The position numbers were made by a program, and so were the translations under genes. A stretch of DNA of 64,000 nt, taken from the NCBI GenBank assembly GCA_021030915.1, contig JAGEMR010000002.1:1-64000 (forward strand), written 5' to 3'. Origin of the DNA: Astrothelium macrocarpum (Eukaryota; Ascomycota; Dothideomycetes; Trypetheliales; Trypetheliaceae). Shown here piece by piece: positions 43,493-54,600 of this stretch. Each line of letters opens with the position of its first letter. Within the stretch, counting starts at the first letter, position 1. The notes under the pieces were generated by a model. It ran no database searches. It had not been told where the DNA came from and worked only from the letters and a program-made list of their open reading frames with translations.

Positions 43493-44057
43493 TCTTTTAT
43501 TCTTTTCTTTTCCTTTTTCTTTCTTTTCTTCCTTTTCCCTTTTTTTTTTGAGCCAAATCCAGTCGCTTGCTCTAATGTTAACGTGCGATTGTAATCTTAG
43601 AGTACGTATTCTGCGAAAGAAGCGCGTCTGAAAAGGACGATCTTGTTTGTGAGATCAATCAAAGCGAGAAAGGCTCGTGACAGTTTCCCAGCTTGCTGTG
43701 CATAATGAAGGGCGCAATAGACCAAAAAAAAAAAAAGCAATCTCGACATTGGTGAATTTTCTCGGTAACAGGATAAGTCTCTTGACCCGCCTTTTTTTTT
43801 TTTTTTTTAGATCTGACTATTAATCCTCGGTTGAAAAGAACTTCGGAGGTACATGGTTGCTGTTCTTAGTATTCACAGATCCATCGACACTTTGTGATAG
43901 TTCCGAAAATGTATTAGCCTCGTTACCGTGCGCTTACAACTGTGAGTGATTGAGACTGACTGACGGTCTCCCGGTTGATAGTTTGCCGGGCTACCATGGC
44001 ACCAGTGATGTTGATGGAGTGTGTTACTTTTCATCTGACTTTTGGATTATTGAAGGA
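43493..44057. other. Intergenic with homopolymer tracts
   Basis: Convergent 3' regions of the lipase and thioredoxin-like genes. It holds a CTTTT-rich pyrimidine tract (about 43496-43550), a 13-nt A run near 43723 and a T run at 43792-43808. No gene. Confidence 0.55.
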
Positions 44058-44734
44058 TCATTGCCATAGACTCCTGAATATGCTACCTCCGGTTCCTACA
44101 TCGTTCGATTTCCCTGACCTTGTAGCTTCCTGCTGCAGCCATTGCCTAACGAACTCTTTATCCTGCAATTGCTGCGCATTGGTGATCTTTGTTGAAAGTT
44201 TGGCATCTTGTCGTTCGAAGGCGAGGAGGGTTGGCAGAGATGATATCTGGAAGCAAAACCGGTCAGTCGATTAAGGAAGCTGAATAGGAGAGAAAAAGAG
44301 GACTGAATACAGCATATCTAAAGCCTAAGCTCCCGCTTGTAGGGGCGTCCACCTCGACTTGAGCATAGCCCAGACCTCCCTCTTTTTGGCCAATACCTTC
44401 GTCTTTAACAAGTGTCTGAATTAGTGGAGCGACTTTGGCACAGGTAGAGCAAAATGACGCGGTCCAAAGCGTGATGAGAGGCCGGTTGGATGAGGCAGAG
44501 AGGAGTAGAAGGGTATCCAGCTCATCTTCAGATCGAACGCTACCACAACTATGAGCAGTTCACCTTTCCCGAAGAGCGAATAGAGAAGCTCAGGAGTGAA
44601 AAAGAAAACTACACATACGGGGTGTACACGCGATTGGCCACGCCTTGTTTAGATGAGGCGGAGAAGAAACGGCTGGGTGCTTTGGGATAGGTCTTTGTGA
44701 GAATTCGGAGCCATCGCGCATCGGTGAGTATCAT
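44058..44734 (-). CDS. Mitochondrial thioredoxin-like protein
   Basis: Three exons (44619..44734, 44311..44539, 44058..44246) give 177 residues. The leader MILTDARWLRILTKTYPKA, then PSRFFSASS, is Arg-rich and looks like a mitochondrial presequence. The thioredoxin core follows: RPLITLWTASFCSTCAKVAP with Cys69 and Cys72 (CxxC), a LGYAQVEVDAP strand, SLPTLLAF with the cis-Pro, and a helical end KEFVRQWLQQEA. This matches a fungal family of small mitochondrial thioredoxin-like proteins whose role is not well defined; redox or assembly work is inferred. The 79-bp and 64-bp introns were placed by GTATGT and GTATTC donors, branch sites and frame. Confidence 0.85.
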
Positions 44735-44793
44735 CCTTTGACATCCGCCTTTCTCGCTTTGCCAATTGATTGTCTAATGACTGGATGAAAGTG

Positions 44794-44836
44794 TACCTTA
44801 CGTAAGGTAGGAGGACACTACCTGTACCTTAGGTAG
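44794..44836. promoter_or_regulatory. Perfect 16-bp palindrome and a second hairpin
   Basis: TACCTTACGTAAGGTA (44794-44809) is a perfect palindrome. It is followed by CTACCT...AGGTAG (44818-44836), an inverted repeat with a 7-nt loop built from the same half-site. Both lie about 60-100 bp upstream of the thioredoxin-like ATG, where a dimeric regulator could bind. ACCTTA/TAAGGT half-sites are common in fungal intergenic DNA, so chance or old mobile DNA is possible. Confidence 0.4.
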
Positions 44837-44853
44837 ATACCCAGGGATTGCAA

Positions 44854-45180
44854 CAAAAAATGTCACCCGCGACCGCATGCGCCGCATGCGCCACATGCGT
44901 CGTAGGGAGGACCTCATCCCATTTTCAACAATCGCTGACTGTCACCAAAACCTAAATAATTTGTTGGAAAACAACCTCTAAGGCTTTTTTGTTGTTTATC
45001 ATTGAGTGTCTCTCCAAGAAGTATATAGCGAATTATCCGTCTCACCGTCGAGCGACATTTCTTATGGCAACCTCCAGTGAGGTCACCAGCCCCTGGATTA
45101 GAAATGTCACTTCTGGGGTAATCCTGAACGGACAAAAATTGGTGAAAGATAGCGAAAAATCTCAGGAGTGACATTTTTTG
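44854..45180. mobile_element. MITE-like element, about 327 bp, with 13-bp terminal inverted repeats
   Basis: CAAAAAATGTCAC at 44854-44866 is repeated perfectly in inverted orientation at 45168-45180. The interval is non-coding and contains the dispersed repeat 45084-45149, which is shared with 38140-38207 and itself carries a TGTCACTT block. No transposase is present and I cannot define a clear target duplication. It sits in the promoter between two divergent genes. Confidence 0.5.
45084..45149. repeat. Dispersed repeat, copy 2 (other copy at 38140-38207)
   Basis: Aligns with 38140-38207 over about 66 bp at roughly four-fifths identity by eye, with single-base gaps. In this copy TAGAAATGTCACTTCTGG pairs imperfectly with CTCAGGAGTGACATTT at 45161-45176, which suggests a nested foldback. 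Confidence 0.65.
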
Positions 45181-45333
45181 GATCATCCATTGGCGAGGAT
45201 TTGAGATGGATTGACGTCACAGGTACCGATTCCATTCGGGCCATCTCTACACTGAGCCTCCGCATCCAAACTTCTCAATTTTCCTCCAATGAAAACTTGT
45301 TTTTATATTAAAAATGGGTATAGGTATTATAAT

Positions 45334-45340
45334 TATAAAT
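45334..45340 (+). promoter_or_regulatory. TATA box (TATAAAT) before the GH28 gene
   Basis: TATAAAT lies 48 bp upstream of the GH28 start codon in a very A/T-rich stretch (45299-45345). Confidence 0.45.
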
Positions 45341-45387
45341 GGCTTTTTAGTTGAGGAAATGGATGTCAGTGCAATCCACGTCCAAAA

Positions 45388-46776
45388 ATGCTTTTTGATG
45401 TTCTGTTAACTGTTATTCTTACCATAGCTCCTGTGGCTCTAGCTGGAGGTGTCTCGCAGACCATTATCGACGGACGGAAAACATGTACCGTTATTGCCAA
45501 CGGAAATCAGACCAACGATGTGCCCAACATCTTGGAGGCCGCTGAAGAATGTGGAACCGGCGGTACGATTGTCTTTCCAGAAAACCAGGACTACTGGATT
45601 GCTACCAGACTGAATCCAGTCTTCCATGATGTAGTCATAGAATGGCGCGGCCAGTGGACGGTGAGGAACTTTTGAAATGATCGACCTTGAGAAATAATGA
45701 CACCCAGCAGTTTTCTCCCGATCTTGCGTATTGGCGCAATAATTCCTACAGCATACCTTTTCAAAACCACAAAGCAAGTTTTATAATTTCAGGAAATCAT
45801 ATTGATATTAATGGGTTTGGGATTGGAGGAATACAAGGCAATGGCCAGGAATGGTACCAGAGCGAAAAAGGAACGACGCAGCCCGGACGACCGATGCCAT
45901 TCGTATTCTGGAATGTAAGCTCTGTTACAGTCTCCAACTTCTTTGTCAAGCAACCGCCTCTGTGGAGCTTGAATATCATGAACGGCACGGACATGTCTTT
46001 CAACAACATCCTATGTAATGCTACAGCCCCACTGGCACCCTACGGTGTTAATTGGGTTCAGAATACAGATGGTTTTGGTATGAATCTTGACCTCCAAAAT
46101 CCTGCAATTTTGCTGACTATCGCTAGACACCATGGACGTTCGCAACATCAATTTGACCAACTTCTACTACCAAGGTGGCGATGACTGCATTGCCATCAAG
46201 CCCCGTTCGTATAATGTGTACGTTCGAAATGCGACCTGCCACGGAGGCAACGGTATGGCCATCGGCAGTCTAGGGCAGTACCTAGAAGATAGCAGCGTCG
46301 AGAATATCTACATGACCGATGTCAACATCATTCGATATAACAATGATATGGAAAACGCCGCGTACATTAAGACCTGGGTTGGCGCTCTTGTTCCACAATC
46401 CTCATACGAGTCCGCTGGCCTTCCGAGAGGCGGAGGCTGGGGCTCTGTCCGCAACATCATGTTTGCGAATTTCAATGTTCAAGGCGCCGATATTGGCATC
46501 GCAATCTCTGAAGATAGCGGCGATAACGGTACGTTCCCGGGGACCAGCCTGATGGAGATTGCGAACGTGGCATTTGTCAACTTTACGGGGTACCTTAGTG
46601 GTGCGGAAAAAAACAAAACAAGTGAGTTCAGTTGTTCGAATGTGCATCCTTGTTACAACATTGATGTAAAAAATGTGTCTTTGACGACTTCGGAAAATTC
46701 AACAAGTACGGGAACGAGTAGCTGTGCATATATTTCACCGGGTGGTGTACATGGTGTGACAGGGAATGGATGCTAA
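45388..46776 (+). CDS. Secreted GH28 exo-polygalacturonase-like enzyme
   Basis: Pectin-degrading glycoside hydrolase of family 28, exo-acting type (exopolygalacturonase X or exo-rhamnogalacturonase). Exons 45388..45660, 45708..46077 and 46127..46776 give 430 residues. The signal peptide is FDVLLTVILTIAPVALAGG. Catalytic motifs: NTDGFD (Asp212), GGDDC (Asp233/Asp234), CHGGNGMAIGSLGQ (His253) and YIKTWVG (the RIK-equivalent). The SSYESAGLPRGGGWGSVRN insertion is characteristic of exo-acting members. Many NxS/T sequons suggest heavy N-glycosylation. The second intron interrupts the NTDGFD motif. It points to growth on plant cell walls, with the nearby secreted lipase. Confidence 0.93.
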
Positions 46777-46944
46777 AATAGCTACACATCAATCACCGAA
46801 GACGAAAGCTAAGCTTGGCATTTCGCGCCGTCTCTGGGGCTCAGTCTTTCGACACGGCTGTAATATCAAGCTATATCTTGCGTATATCGTACATATGTAC
46901 AAGAACAGTTTCTGCAAATCAAAAATTGGTCCAATCTTCGTGTG

Positions 46945-47391
46945 TTATTGATCCTTATCTCTTGGCGGAATAGGTCGTCTAGATTGGATAGGCTCAATCT
47001 TGACCATTCGCGTTGGAGGCAGGTCATCTTCTGCCCTTTTCCTGAACCCCATGATCTCCCCTATCAGTCCTCCCGGCTTTGGCACAGGACATTCCCTTCG
47101 TCTTGCCCTTTCCATATCTGAGAGTGAGCTATCATCCTGGCTTCCATCATGACGGGTAAGCCCAATGGGTAGATCGGGGTCTGACTCGTTTTCCGATTGC
47201 TGTCGTCGTTCTTTTTCTCGCCGACGGGCTCGCTTTGTGTCGAAGTCACCAGACTCTGAGTCTGCAAATTGTTTGGGATTGACCGGACATGGAAGTACGT
47301 GAGGTATGCCAACAACAAGGAACGAGACAGCTAGCGTAGTTGTAAACAGAGACGTCGTCATGCTGGAACGAGGGTGAAGATATGGAGGCAT
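46945..47391 (-). CDS. Small membrane-anchored or secreted protein, unknown function
   Basis: A 148-residue intronless protein (138 from the second ATG at 47361). After the second Met comes one hydrophobic segment (TSLFTTTLAVSFLVVGIPHV, about residues 12-32), either a signal anchor or signal peptide, then PCPVNPKQFADS. The rest is hydrophilic and rich in Arg/Glu/Asp (RRREKERRQQSE), with CPVPKPGGLIGEIMGF near the C-terminus. The N-terminal helix plus a PCP motif and the GLIGEIMGF segment look conserved rather than random, but I do not recognise the family. It converges on the GH28 gene with a gap under 170 bp. Confidence 0.6.
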   Translation of the reverse strand: MPPYLHPRSSMTTSLFTTTLAVSFLVVGIPHVLPCPVNPKQFADSESGDFDTKRARRREKERRQQSENESDPDLPIGLTRHDGSQDDSSLSDMERARRRECPVPKPGGLIGEIMGFRKRAEDDLPPTRMVKIEPIQSRRPIPPRDKDQ

Positions 47392-48116
47392 GATTCAGTT
47401 GTGTTTGAAAAGAGATTACTGGCGCATCATTAGGCACAGCTGCAGCAAAAATTAGCATTCGATCTTGACACCTTTGAAGCTAACATGCCTATTGCTGTTG
47501 CGTTTTCCACGAGCAAAGCGTGCTCGGCCTGCTCTGGTCTCTGAACTTGTCGGAAGATAAATTGAAGCTTGGATGCGGCCTGCTACGGCTACTAAGGATG
47601 AAGCACAGACCTCACATTTCGCTCTGTACCCTCAAGGTAATGGCTTCTACACTAGACTCGTGAACCACACACCTCATGGCCAGGTCGTCAACAATGATAA
47701 ACGAGAAAATTCTGGGGAAAATCTCTCAACTGATTATTGACAGGTTTCGATTGCTTTGAACGGTATGGAATCCTCTCTGAGGCCTGCGGCTATTGTATCT
47801 CTCGCGGTCCCCTGTGAGAGGTACAACTCGCTCCATGCCTTGTAAGGAGATCCTCAACAATTAGAACACAATAAATTATCGACACTCATATTTCCAAAAA
47901 ACTGTTTATTATTTGCTTCCAGCTAGTGGTTGCTTAGAATGATGAGAGGTTCTCCTTACGAGGCGTGCAGCGAATCATATCTCTCGCGGTGGTGGATGGG
48001 TGCACGTCCGAATGTGCTAATCTTCTCGATGGACGACTGATCCAGTACGCGATGTACAGCATAATGTCTACCAAACAGACAAAAGTACAAGGCTGCGCTA
48101 GAAGAATCAGAGAACC
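47392..48116. other. Intergenic
   Basis: Holds the promoter of the small membrane protein gene and the 3' UTR of the Zn2Cys6 gene, which is transcribed toward it. No gene or repeat supported. Confidence 0.5.
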
Positions 48117-51069
48117 TCAATTGTACCAGTCTGATTCATTGTCAATGAATCCATGAGTGCGAGCCCAGTTGACACCATTGACGCCATTTCCCCCATTCAT
48201 ACCATTCATGCCGTGCATCATCGTCATGCCATTAGGATCACTAACACCATTATCCCCCATATTAGTCATCGCAGGATTGGTGTCAGCTACTGCTGGCCCA
48301 TACATGGCTCCATTTGCCACGCTAGGCAAGACTCTAGTCCTATTATTCACGCCACTCATCCATCCCAGGTCTGTCCAGTCAACTGTATCCCAATTCTCAA
48401 AGCCCATTGCGAGATTCTGTTGATCTCTGAGAGCCCAGTCCTGACCTTCCCGGATCAGCTGTTCGATGCCACCAAACATGTCTGTTGGCGAGGCCATGCT
48501 GGTCGTTAGGCCAGACGTGCTATCGAGAGACCTGCGAGGCTGGGCCGAGGATGTCGATACTGTTGAGCCGCGGTTCGTCTGCCTTGGCGGATGTTGCAAG
48601 TCTTGCGCAGAATGAGGCGGCAGAGATGCACCGCTGTTCGTTCGCCTGGTATTCTCAAGTAATGCCGACCCGTTGGGATAGAAATATGAAGCGTGGTCGA
48701 TCATTGTAGAAGGAGAAGGAACTTGCTGCTCTGCTGGTTGCTGTGTGGCAGCTTCGTTGGACAATTGTTCGGCGTGTCCCATGGCCTGTGGAGACGTGTC
48801 GCCTCCACAAAACGGGCCAAATTTACTATCTGTACGCTCGAGCACCGTTTTGGCTTCGCTGGGCAACTCTATACTCCATTTTTTTGAGAGCTTGTTAAGA
48901 ATAGCAAGTGTGCGTCGAGCGCAGAGCCAGCCTTCTGCTATTTCTTCCAAATGCTTAAGTCCATGCACGATGTCCCTGGTTGCGTTCTTCTCTGGAAGGT
49001 TTAGCAAGTGTATTGTACATGCTGAATGAGCAATGTACACGGCAATATTGCAGATCTGTCGGAGGCCATGTGACCGTTTATAAAGGCGAAGCAGTTTTGA
49101 TATCATAGAAGCGGCTTGCGTGCATAGCTTTCTGGGGGACACATTGGCTGGAAGAGGTGAAGTCGATGGATTGTACTTGAGGAAGGGACGAAAAGTGTGA
49201 ATGAAAAGTAGATGAAAGAACATGCTGGCCCTCGTTAGCTTGTTCTCTTCGCTCTCTCTGGCTCCACTCACTGCATGACAAGAACATTAGAAAGGGTACC
49301 TTCCTTCGGTTCCATCTCTTTTGGCAAATCCCTGCGCCATCCCTCCAATCTGGTATGAATCTCACTCAGTTTCTTTAATTCGGCCTGTTTCCCTGTTGGT
49401 TTTGCCATGTGGTGGGGATTGTAGAAAAAATTCATCAAGTCATTGCTGATTTCACACAGAGCAGATATTTGCAAAGCCACAGCTCGTGTCCGCGCCGGTT
49501 GCGCGTGTGCTTGGGTGAAACCCGAATCCGTATACGGAGCCCACTGTTCAGCTTCTTCGCTTGGAAATACCTCGAATTTGGGCACGGTAACAATACTGGT
49601 AGGCAATTGAGGTATTCGACCCAGATAGTTTGACCAGCACCTGTTGACAATTAGCGCAAAATAGTATGAAGTCAAGTGTCACGATCTTACTTGTCAAAAA
49701 GAAAGCAGCCCCAGAAGGTAACTCGCCTTGCATCCTCTTCTTCGTCATCTGGATTCGTTGGCTGCGCGGATGGAAGAGCTCCAGAGTTCAGGTTCAGGCC
49801 AAGATCGCATGCCATCCGAAAACTCATGCCACTATAAAACCAGCCCTTTGCTTCTCTACCACAGCCGGCCTCGCGTACTGACATGAGAGCCAACGCTTGA
49901 ACTGATGCTAGTTTGGGTCTTTCGTGCTCATCTTTCTCTAGAAAGAGACGTTTTGCCTCCTTGAAAAAATGATCTCCAGCAGTGCCAGAGTCCTCAGGCT
50001 GCTCTCGAGCCCCTAGGTGGGAGGTAAAATGGCAGCCGAGCGCGAGCATAGCATTCACCAGAAGAGGTGTGCAATATTCCACCTTTCTGCGGGCACCAGC
50101 TGGAGGCTGCCCTCGCAAAAACTCGCGAAAGAACAGAGCTTTGGACAGACAACAGAAGTAGGTATAATGCCAGGTAAAGTACATGTCAAGGAGGTGTTTC
50201 ACAAGATCCGGGTCGTTTGTGACCTCTGTCCACGAGATGTAGGGATTTCCTTGCTGTTGGTAGTCCTCTGTAGGTGAAACTACTCTTCTTCCCTCATCCC
50301 CTTCAATCAAACCAAGATGAATCAGATTGGATGTACCTCCTAGAAATCTGACGGACCCATCGTCCAAGCGCATCTCTCCCATTCTACCAGAAAGACGGGT
50401 CTCAAAAGAGGCCATGCCATTTGCCGCCTCTTCAGGCGATTCCGCCTTGTTTTCATCTTGTCCGGTCAACAATCCACCCCCCCGAGCGAGAATGGATTCG
50501 GCAACATCGTCGAGGCTCTCACAATTACGTATTTGTGTGACTAGGGCGGGAACCTCGTCTTCGGGGTAGTTTAGTATAGCTTGGATCAGAGTTTGTAGCG
50601 TGGAATCCCTTGTTTTCAGACTGTCAATCTCCTTTTTGTAGACACCCTTTCGGCGATGGTCCGAATTAGGGTCATAAACGCATTCGGTGCCATAAACCGA
50701 AGCACAAGCAGCACAAGCTGGGGTGTTGCCGTCGCACCTATTCTCACGCAATTGGTCGCGTCAGCAATGTTTGACACATGGCATCCCAACAAGGGCATGA
50801 TTGTACGTAACTAGCAGCGCTGATTGCCTCATCCGGTCCGGAAGCTAGGAATGGGAACAACCTACTTGCTCTTCCTGCGCCTACAGGCGATGCCTGTCCG
50901 TGATGTGGTTAGCGAAGTTGCGCTACCGTCAAGAGAAATGCCTACATGCAGTGCTCACACATCTGCGTTTGTTCGCATCGTCGGCGCCATCCTTGCGGCG
51001 ATTCTTTGATTTAGGTTTTGAGGGTTTTGGTTCGGTGTCGGCGAGGAATGCTAGCTGGTCGCCTTCCAT
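48117..51069 (-). CDS. Zn(II)2Cys6 fungal transcription factor
   Basis: Sequence-specific regulator. Exons from the start: 50946..51069, 50866..50893 (28 nt), 49691..50737, 49272..49640, 48117..49224, giving 891 residues. The zinc cluster is only complete after splicing: CIACRRRKSKC, then CDGNTPACAAC and ASVYGTEC, spanning three exons, preceded by an acidic and Lys-rich N-terminus. A linker and short coiled coil follow (KKEIDSLKTRDSTLQTLIQA). The middle region is the fungal-specific TF domain (YFTWHYTYFCCLSKALFF; REAGCGREAKGWFYSGMSFR; VTFWGCFLFDKCW; HMFFHLLFIHTFRPFLKY). The C-terminus is Gln/Ser-rich with a Gly/Asn/Met repeat (GMNGMNGGNGVNGVN). Targets are unknown; it resembles the NirA/nitrogen-assimilation-type annotation group but that is weak. 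Confidence 0.9.
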
Positions 51070-51614
51070 AAGTGGTGGATGAGGTCCTAATTCCCTGATG
51101 CCCCGCGGAGATGCAACGGAAGGAGGCTTCTGGTGGGGCTGGAGCTATTCGGAATATAGCACCATCTCTGTTGCGCCAGCCTTGATGGAAGACTGCATTT
51201 TGGCAAGAAAATTGGAAAGCCGTAAAAGCATCTGGGAGCTCCTCGTTAGTCTTTGGCGTGATGGATGTGTCATGTCACTGGCACGGCACGATAAGCATTT
51301 CTTGACCTTCACCAATCGCAATCATTTGCTATCCTGGAGCCCCCCATTCGAAAATCGAGCAAAAGCAATCAGCACATACATGCACCGATCAATTCACACA
51401 TGCAATCACCTCATCAAAGGACGTATCGTATAGAATACTCATTCATTAAGCAATATGAGCAAAAATGCTCTCTGGCTATCTTGGGGGTCCCTCAGTGCCA
51501 TCTAAGTTGAGTGTAGCCGCAAAAAGCAAACGCACTGTGAGTAAAAAAAGAAGCAAAGCCAGCCGAGCAAGACCCTCTGAATGTCCGAAGAGTTCATCTT
51601 AGTAAGCCAATCTC
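51070..51614. other. Intergenic
   Basis: Upstream of the Zn2Cys6 gene and downstream of the SNF2 gene (both minus strand). No gene supported. Confidence 0.5.
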
Positions 51615-54600
51615 CTAATGTCGACGAGACGCCCTAGCATCTCGTGCCTCTTCTTCTCCATCTGCCTGCAAAGGTGGAGCTCCCTCATCATAATCATTTG
51701 CATCATCCACCAAGATAAATTCACTCTCCTCGTCATCCCCATTCGAAGTTCCAAATAACCGAACTAATTCTCTCAACGAAAGCTTTCCTGGGCGGTGTTT
51801 GTCACCCAGTCCAACTGATACAATCTCGGATTTTGTCAATTGTGTTGCCATCAACTTCTCATCGACACTATCTTTCACCGCAAATCGGGATATGTTGGTC
51901 TCTTTCTGCTGACCCATTCGGAAGATACGGCAGAATGCTAAAAGAGTGGGTATTAGAGTGAGAACAATACAGAGGCGCGGACGTATTGAGGCTTGCCTTG
52001 CTGTTCAATAGCAAAGTTCCACCAAAGGTCGAGATTAATGACCCGCGACGCCATGGTTAGATTTAAGCCGAGGCCACCACATTTCAAAGATGAAATCAAT
52101 ATCTTCTTATCTGAATCCTCGGCAAATTCCCTCAGCACTTTATCACGAGCTTCAATGCTCATACCTCCGTGAAACTAAAATTCGTTAGCAACCATTTCGT
52201 CCTAGCTTCTCGTTGAATCGAACCGATCCATGACCCCAACCCTGCTGCCGACAGACTCTCTCGAGGATCTTGATCCTGTACAGGGTTAGTATCAATTTCT
52301 CAAAACTCTTGGTGCCAATTTGATTACATAAGCCTCCATTGCGTAAATATCACTACCTTGATCCCTTCCCCATTTTTAAACCAATTTGAAATGGTTAAAA
52401 CAACCATTGTCACCTTGGACGACGGGAGTATCTCTCCTTCCTTGAAGATCCAGTTCATGCTTTCCTCTTCTGATTTCTCAAAATCAAAAGAACAACTACG
52501 GCTCATGCGACGCTTGCTCCCCTCGGAGCTCCGCTGTGTTGTCTCTTCCTCCTCATGGTCGTCTTTTGAATAGCCCAAAGCTTTCAAGCCTGCACATGGT
52601 GTCGTTTTTTTGAATGTTGCACCGCAACACAAACATGTCGCTGAGTCTTCACCTTGCTCCGCCGCTTCACTCATCATCGCTAAGAGACATTCGTGGCAAT
52701 AGATATGAAAGCAGTCGGTGACATGAGGTTCGTCTGGTGTATCCTCGCAACGGTGGCATACGCTTCGCCGTGCAATTTCTTTCCAATTTCTACCCTTTTT
52801 CATTTCTCGAAGAAACTTACGAAATTTGAACGTTAGTGGTCCGGGAGCAGCCTTGGCCTCTCCCTCAATCCTATTGACAGTACTCTGGTCTACTGTGCTA
52901 ATGGAGGGACCGCCAGTGTCCTCTTCCACGTCATCAATGGAAAATGAAGTCTGAGTTGTGGCAGGCTCCCTTTCCTTTCCCCTGCTTTCGTTTCTCACGT
53001 CTCCAGCTTGCTCTATGGCTGTTTGGTTTGCTCTATCCTTGGCCGAAATGATCAGTTGTTTCATCCGATTTAGGAGTGCCTTGTCTGGATTGTCTGGCTT
53101 TGTCTCCTTTTCGGTAATCGCCCAAAGCTCTTCAATATCTTCCAATTCGACCAATTCCTCGATGGTTTTTTGGGCTAAAAATATGTGTGATGTCAACTGT
53201 CGAAGCCTCATCAGCATCACAAGAATGTTGCCGTAGTTTTTATGCAGTGTGTTCTGGCCTCCAGATCGATACCACGCCTCGATCCTTTTCATGAATCTGG
53301 ACTTCACAATGTCGTATATCTTTCTTTCCACTGAGTTAAAATCTACCTGGATAGTTATCTGAGAGTTTCTAGGAAGCTTCAGGATGGGCTGATTGAAAAG
53401 AGTGTCTTTGTGAGTGCGTCGCATCATGAACATACGCAAGAAACCGTGTAGACGAGCGTTGCTAATCTCTGAGCCTTTCGAGCAAAAGTTCTCTTTGAAT
53501 GTCTCCAGAGATCCGGTATGCTTCACGTGGAGGAATTTAAAGTACGGGTAAAGCTCTTCAATACTATTGTGAATTGGCGTTCCAGACATAGCCCAGCGAT
53601 GCTTTCCCACCAGACCACGGCAGGCGATCGAGGTTTGGGTATATGGGTTCTTAATGAATTGAGCCTCGTCGATGACAATGCGGTAGAACCTGGTCCGATG
53701 GAAAAAACCCTTGTTTTCTTCAAAATATCCCGCCCACCATTGCCTTTTGTCATTTGGACTGACGAGCTCTGGAGGAGGCTGATACTTGGGATATGACTTC
53801 AAGATCATTTGGTATGTCGTCAAGATGATATCGGCATGTTCGAGCAATGGTCCGGTGCCCTGGCCGAACAGTTGGTTATTTCGCAATAATGAGATAATTA
53901 TTGGAAAATTCCCGGGGAGAACAAATTTCGCGATCTCATTCATCCATTGAGTGATTAAACCTGGTGTGGCGACGATGAGTGTGGTCTTGCAATTCGAATC
54001 CGTTGGTGCTTTGTTCACAAGCATGTTGGCAATCATCATGACAGTTTTGCCGAAACCCATTTCGTCTGCACAAAGTCCTCCAAAAGGTTCATTTGCGGTT
54101 TGCGTTTCTCGCTCAACCATGAATGCAGCTCCAAGGATTTGATGATGCTTGAGTGAACCGCAAAAGCCTTTTAGTGTCCACCCTCCTTGTCCATCAAGCC
54201 GACACAGACCGTTTCTTTGGTTAAGCACCTTACTCGCTTCCAGGATTTGTTTCTTGTCCAAGTTGGCTGAACGCCTGTCCTCCTCTGGCACACTAGCAAT
54301 CAGAGCTTTCAAAGCATCGGCTTTGTTGCGCTCTGTCACTATAGGGAGGCCGCCTTTGGACAAATTTTCGTTAGCATCAATGTAGACGTTGGAATTGCCA
54401 AAACTTGTAATATCCTTCATCAATTGCACTCGCTGCTTAAATCCGGTAGGAATCTCCGGCTGTCCTTTTTTGGCTTGCTTGGATTTTGAAGGGCCACTGT
54501 TTCGACTTCCTTTGGGTCTGCCGCGCTTTTCTTTAGAGCTTGTGCTCGAAGGCTTGCTCTGTTCACTAGATTTCCGGCGCTTGTTCTTCTTTTCTTTTTC

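Larger units (their letters stand above)
44735..45387. promoter_or_regulatory. Divergent promoter region with inverted-repeat element
   Basis: Lies between the thioredoxin-like and GH28 starts. It contains the palindrome pair at 44794-44836, three tandem 9-bp ATGCG-containing units at about 44874-44900, the inverted-repeat element 44854-45180, and a TATAAAT box before the GH28 gene. Confidence 0.55.

Noticed and set aside
48153..48709. Plus-strand open frames opposite the Zn2Cys6 gene
   Set aside because: Antisense shadows of the Gly/Asn/Met- and Ser-rich coding sequence.
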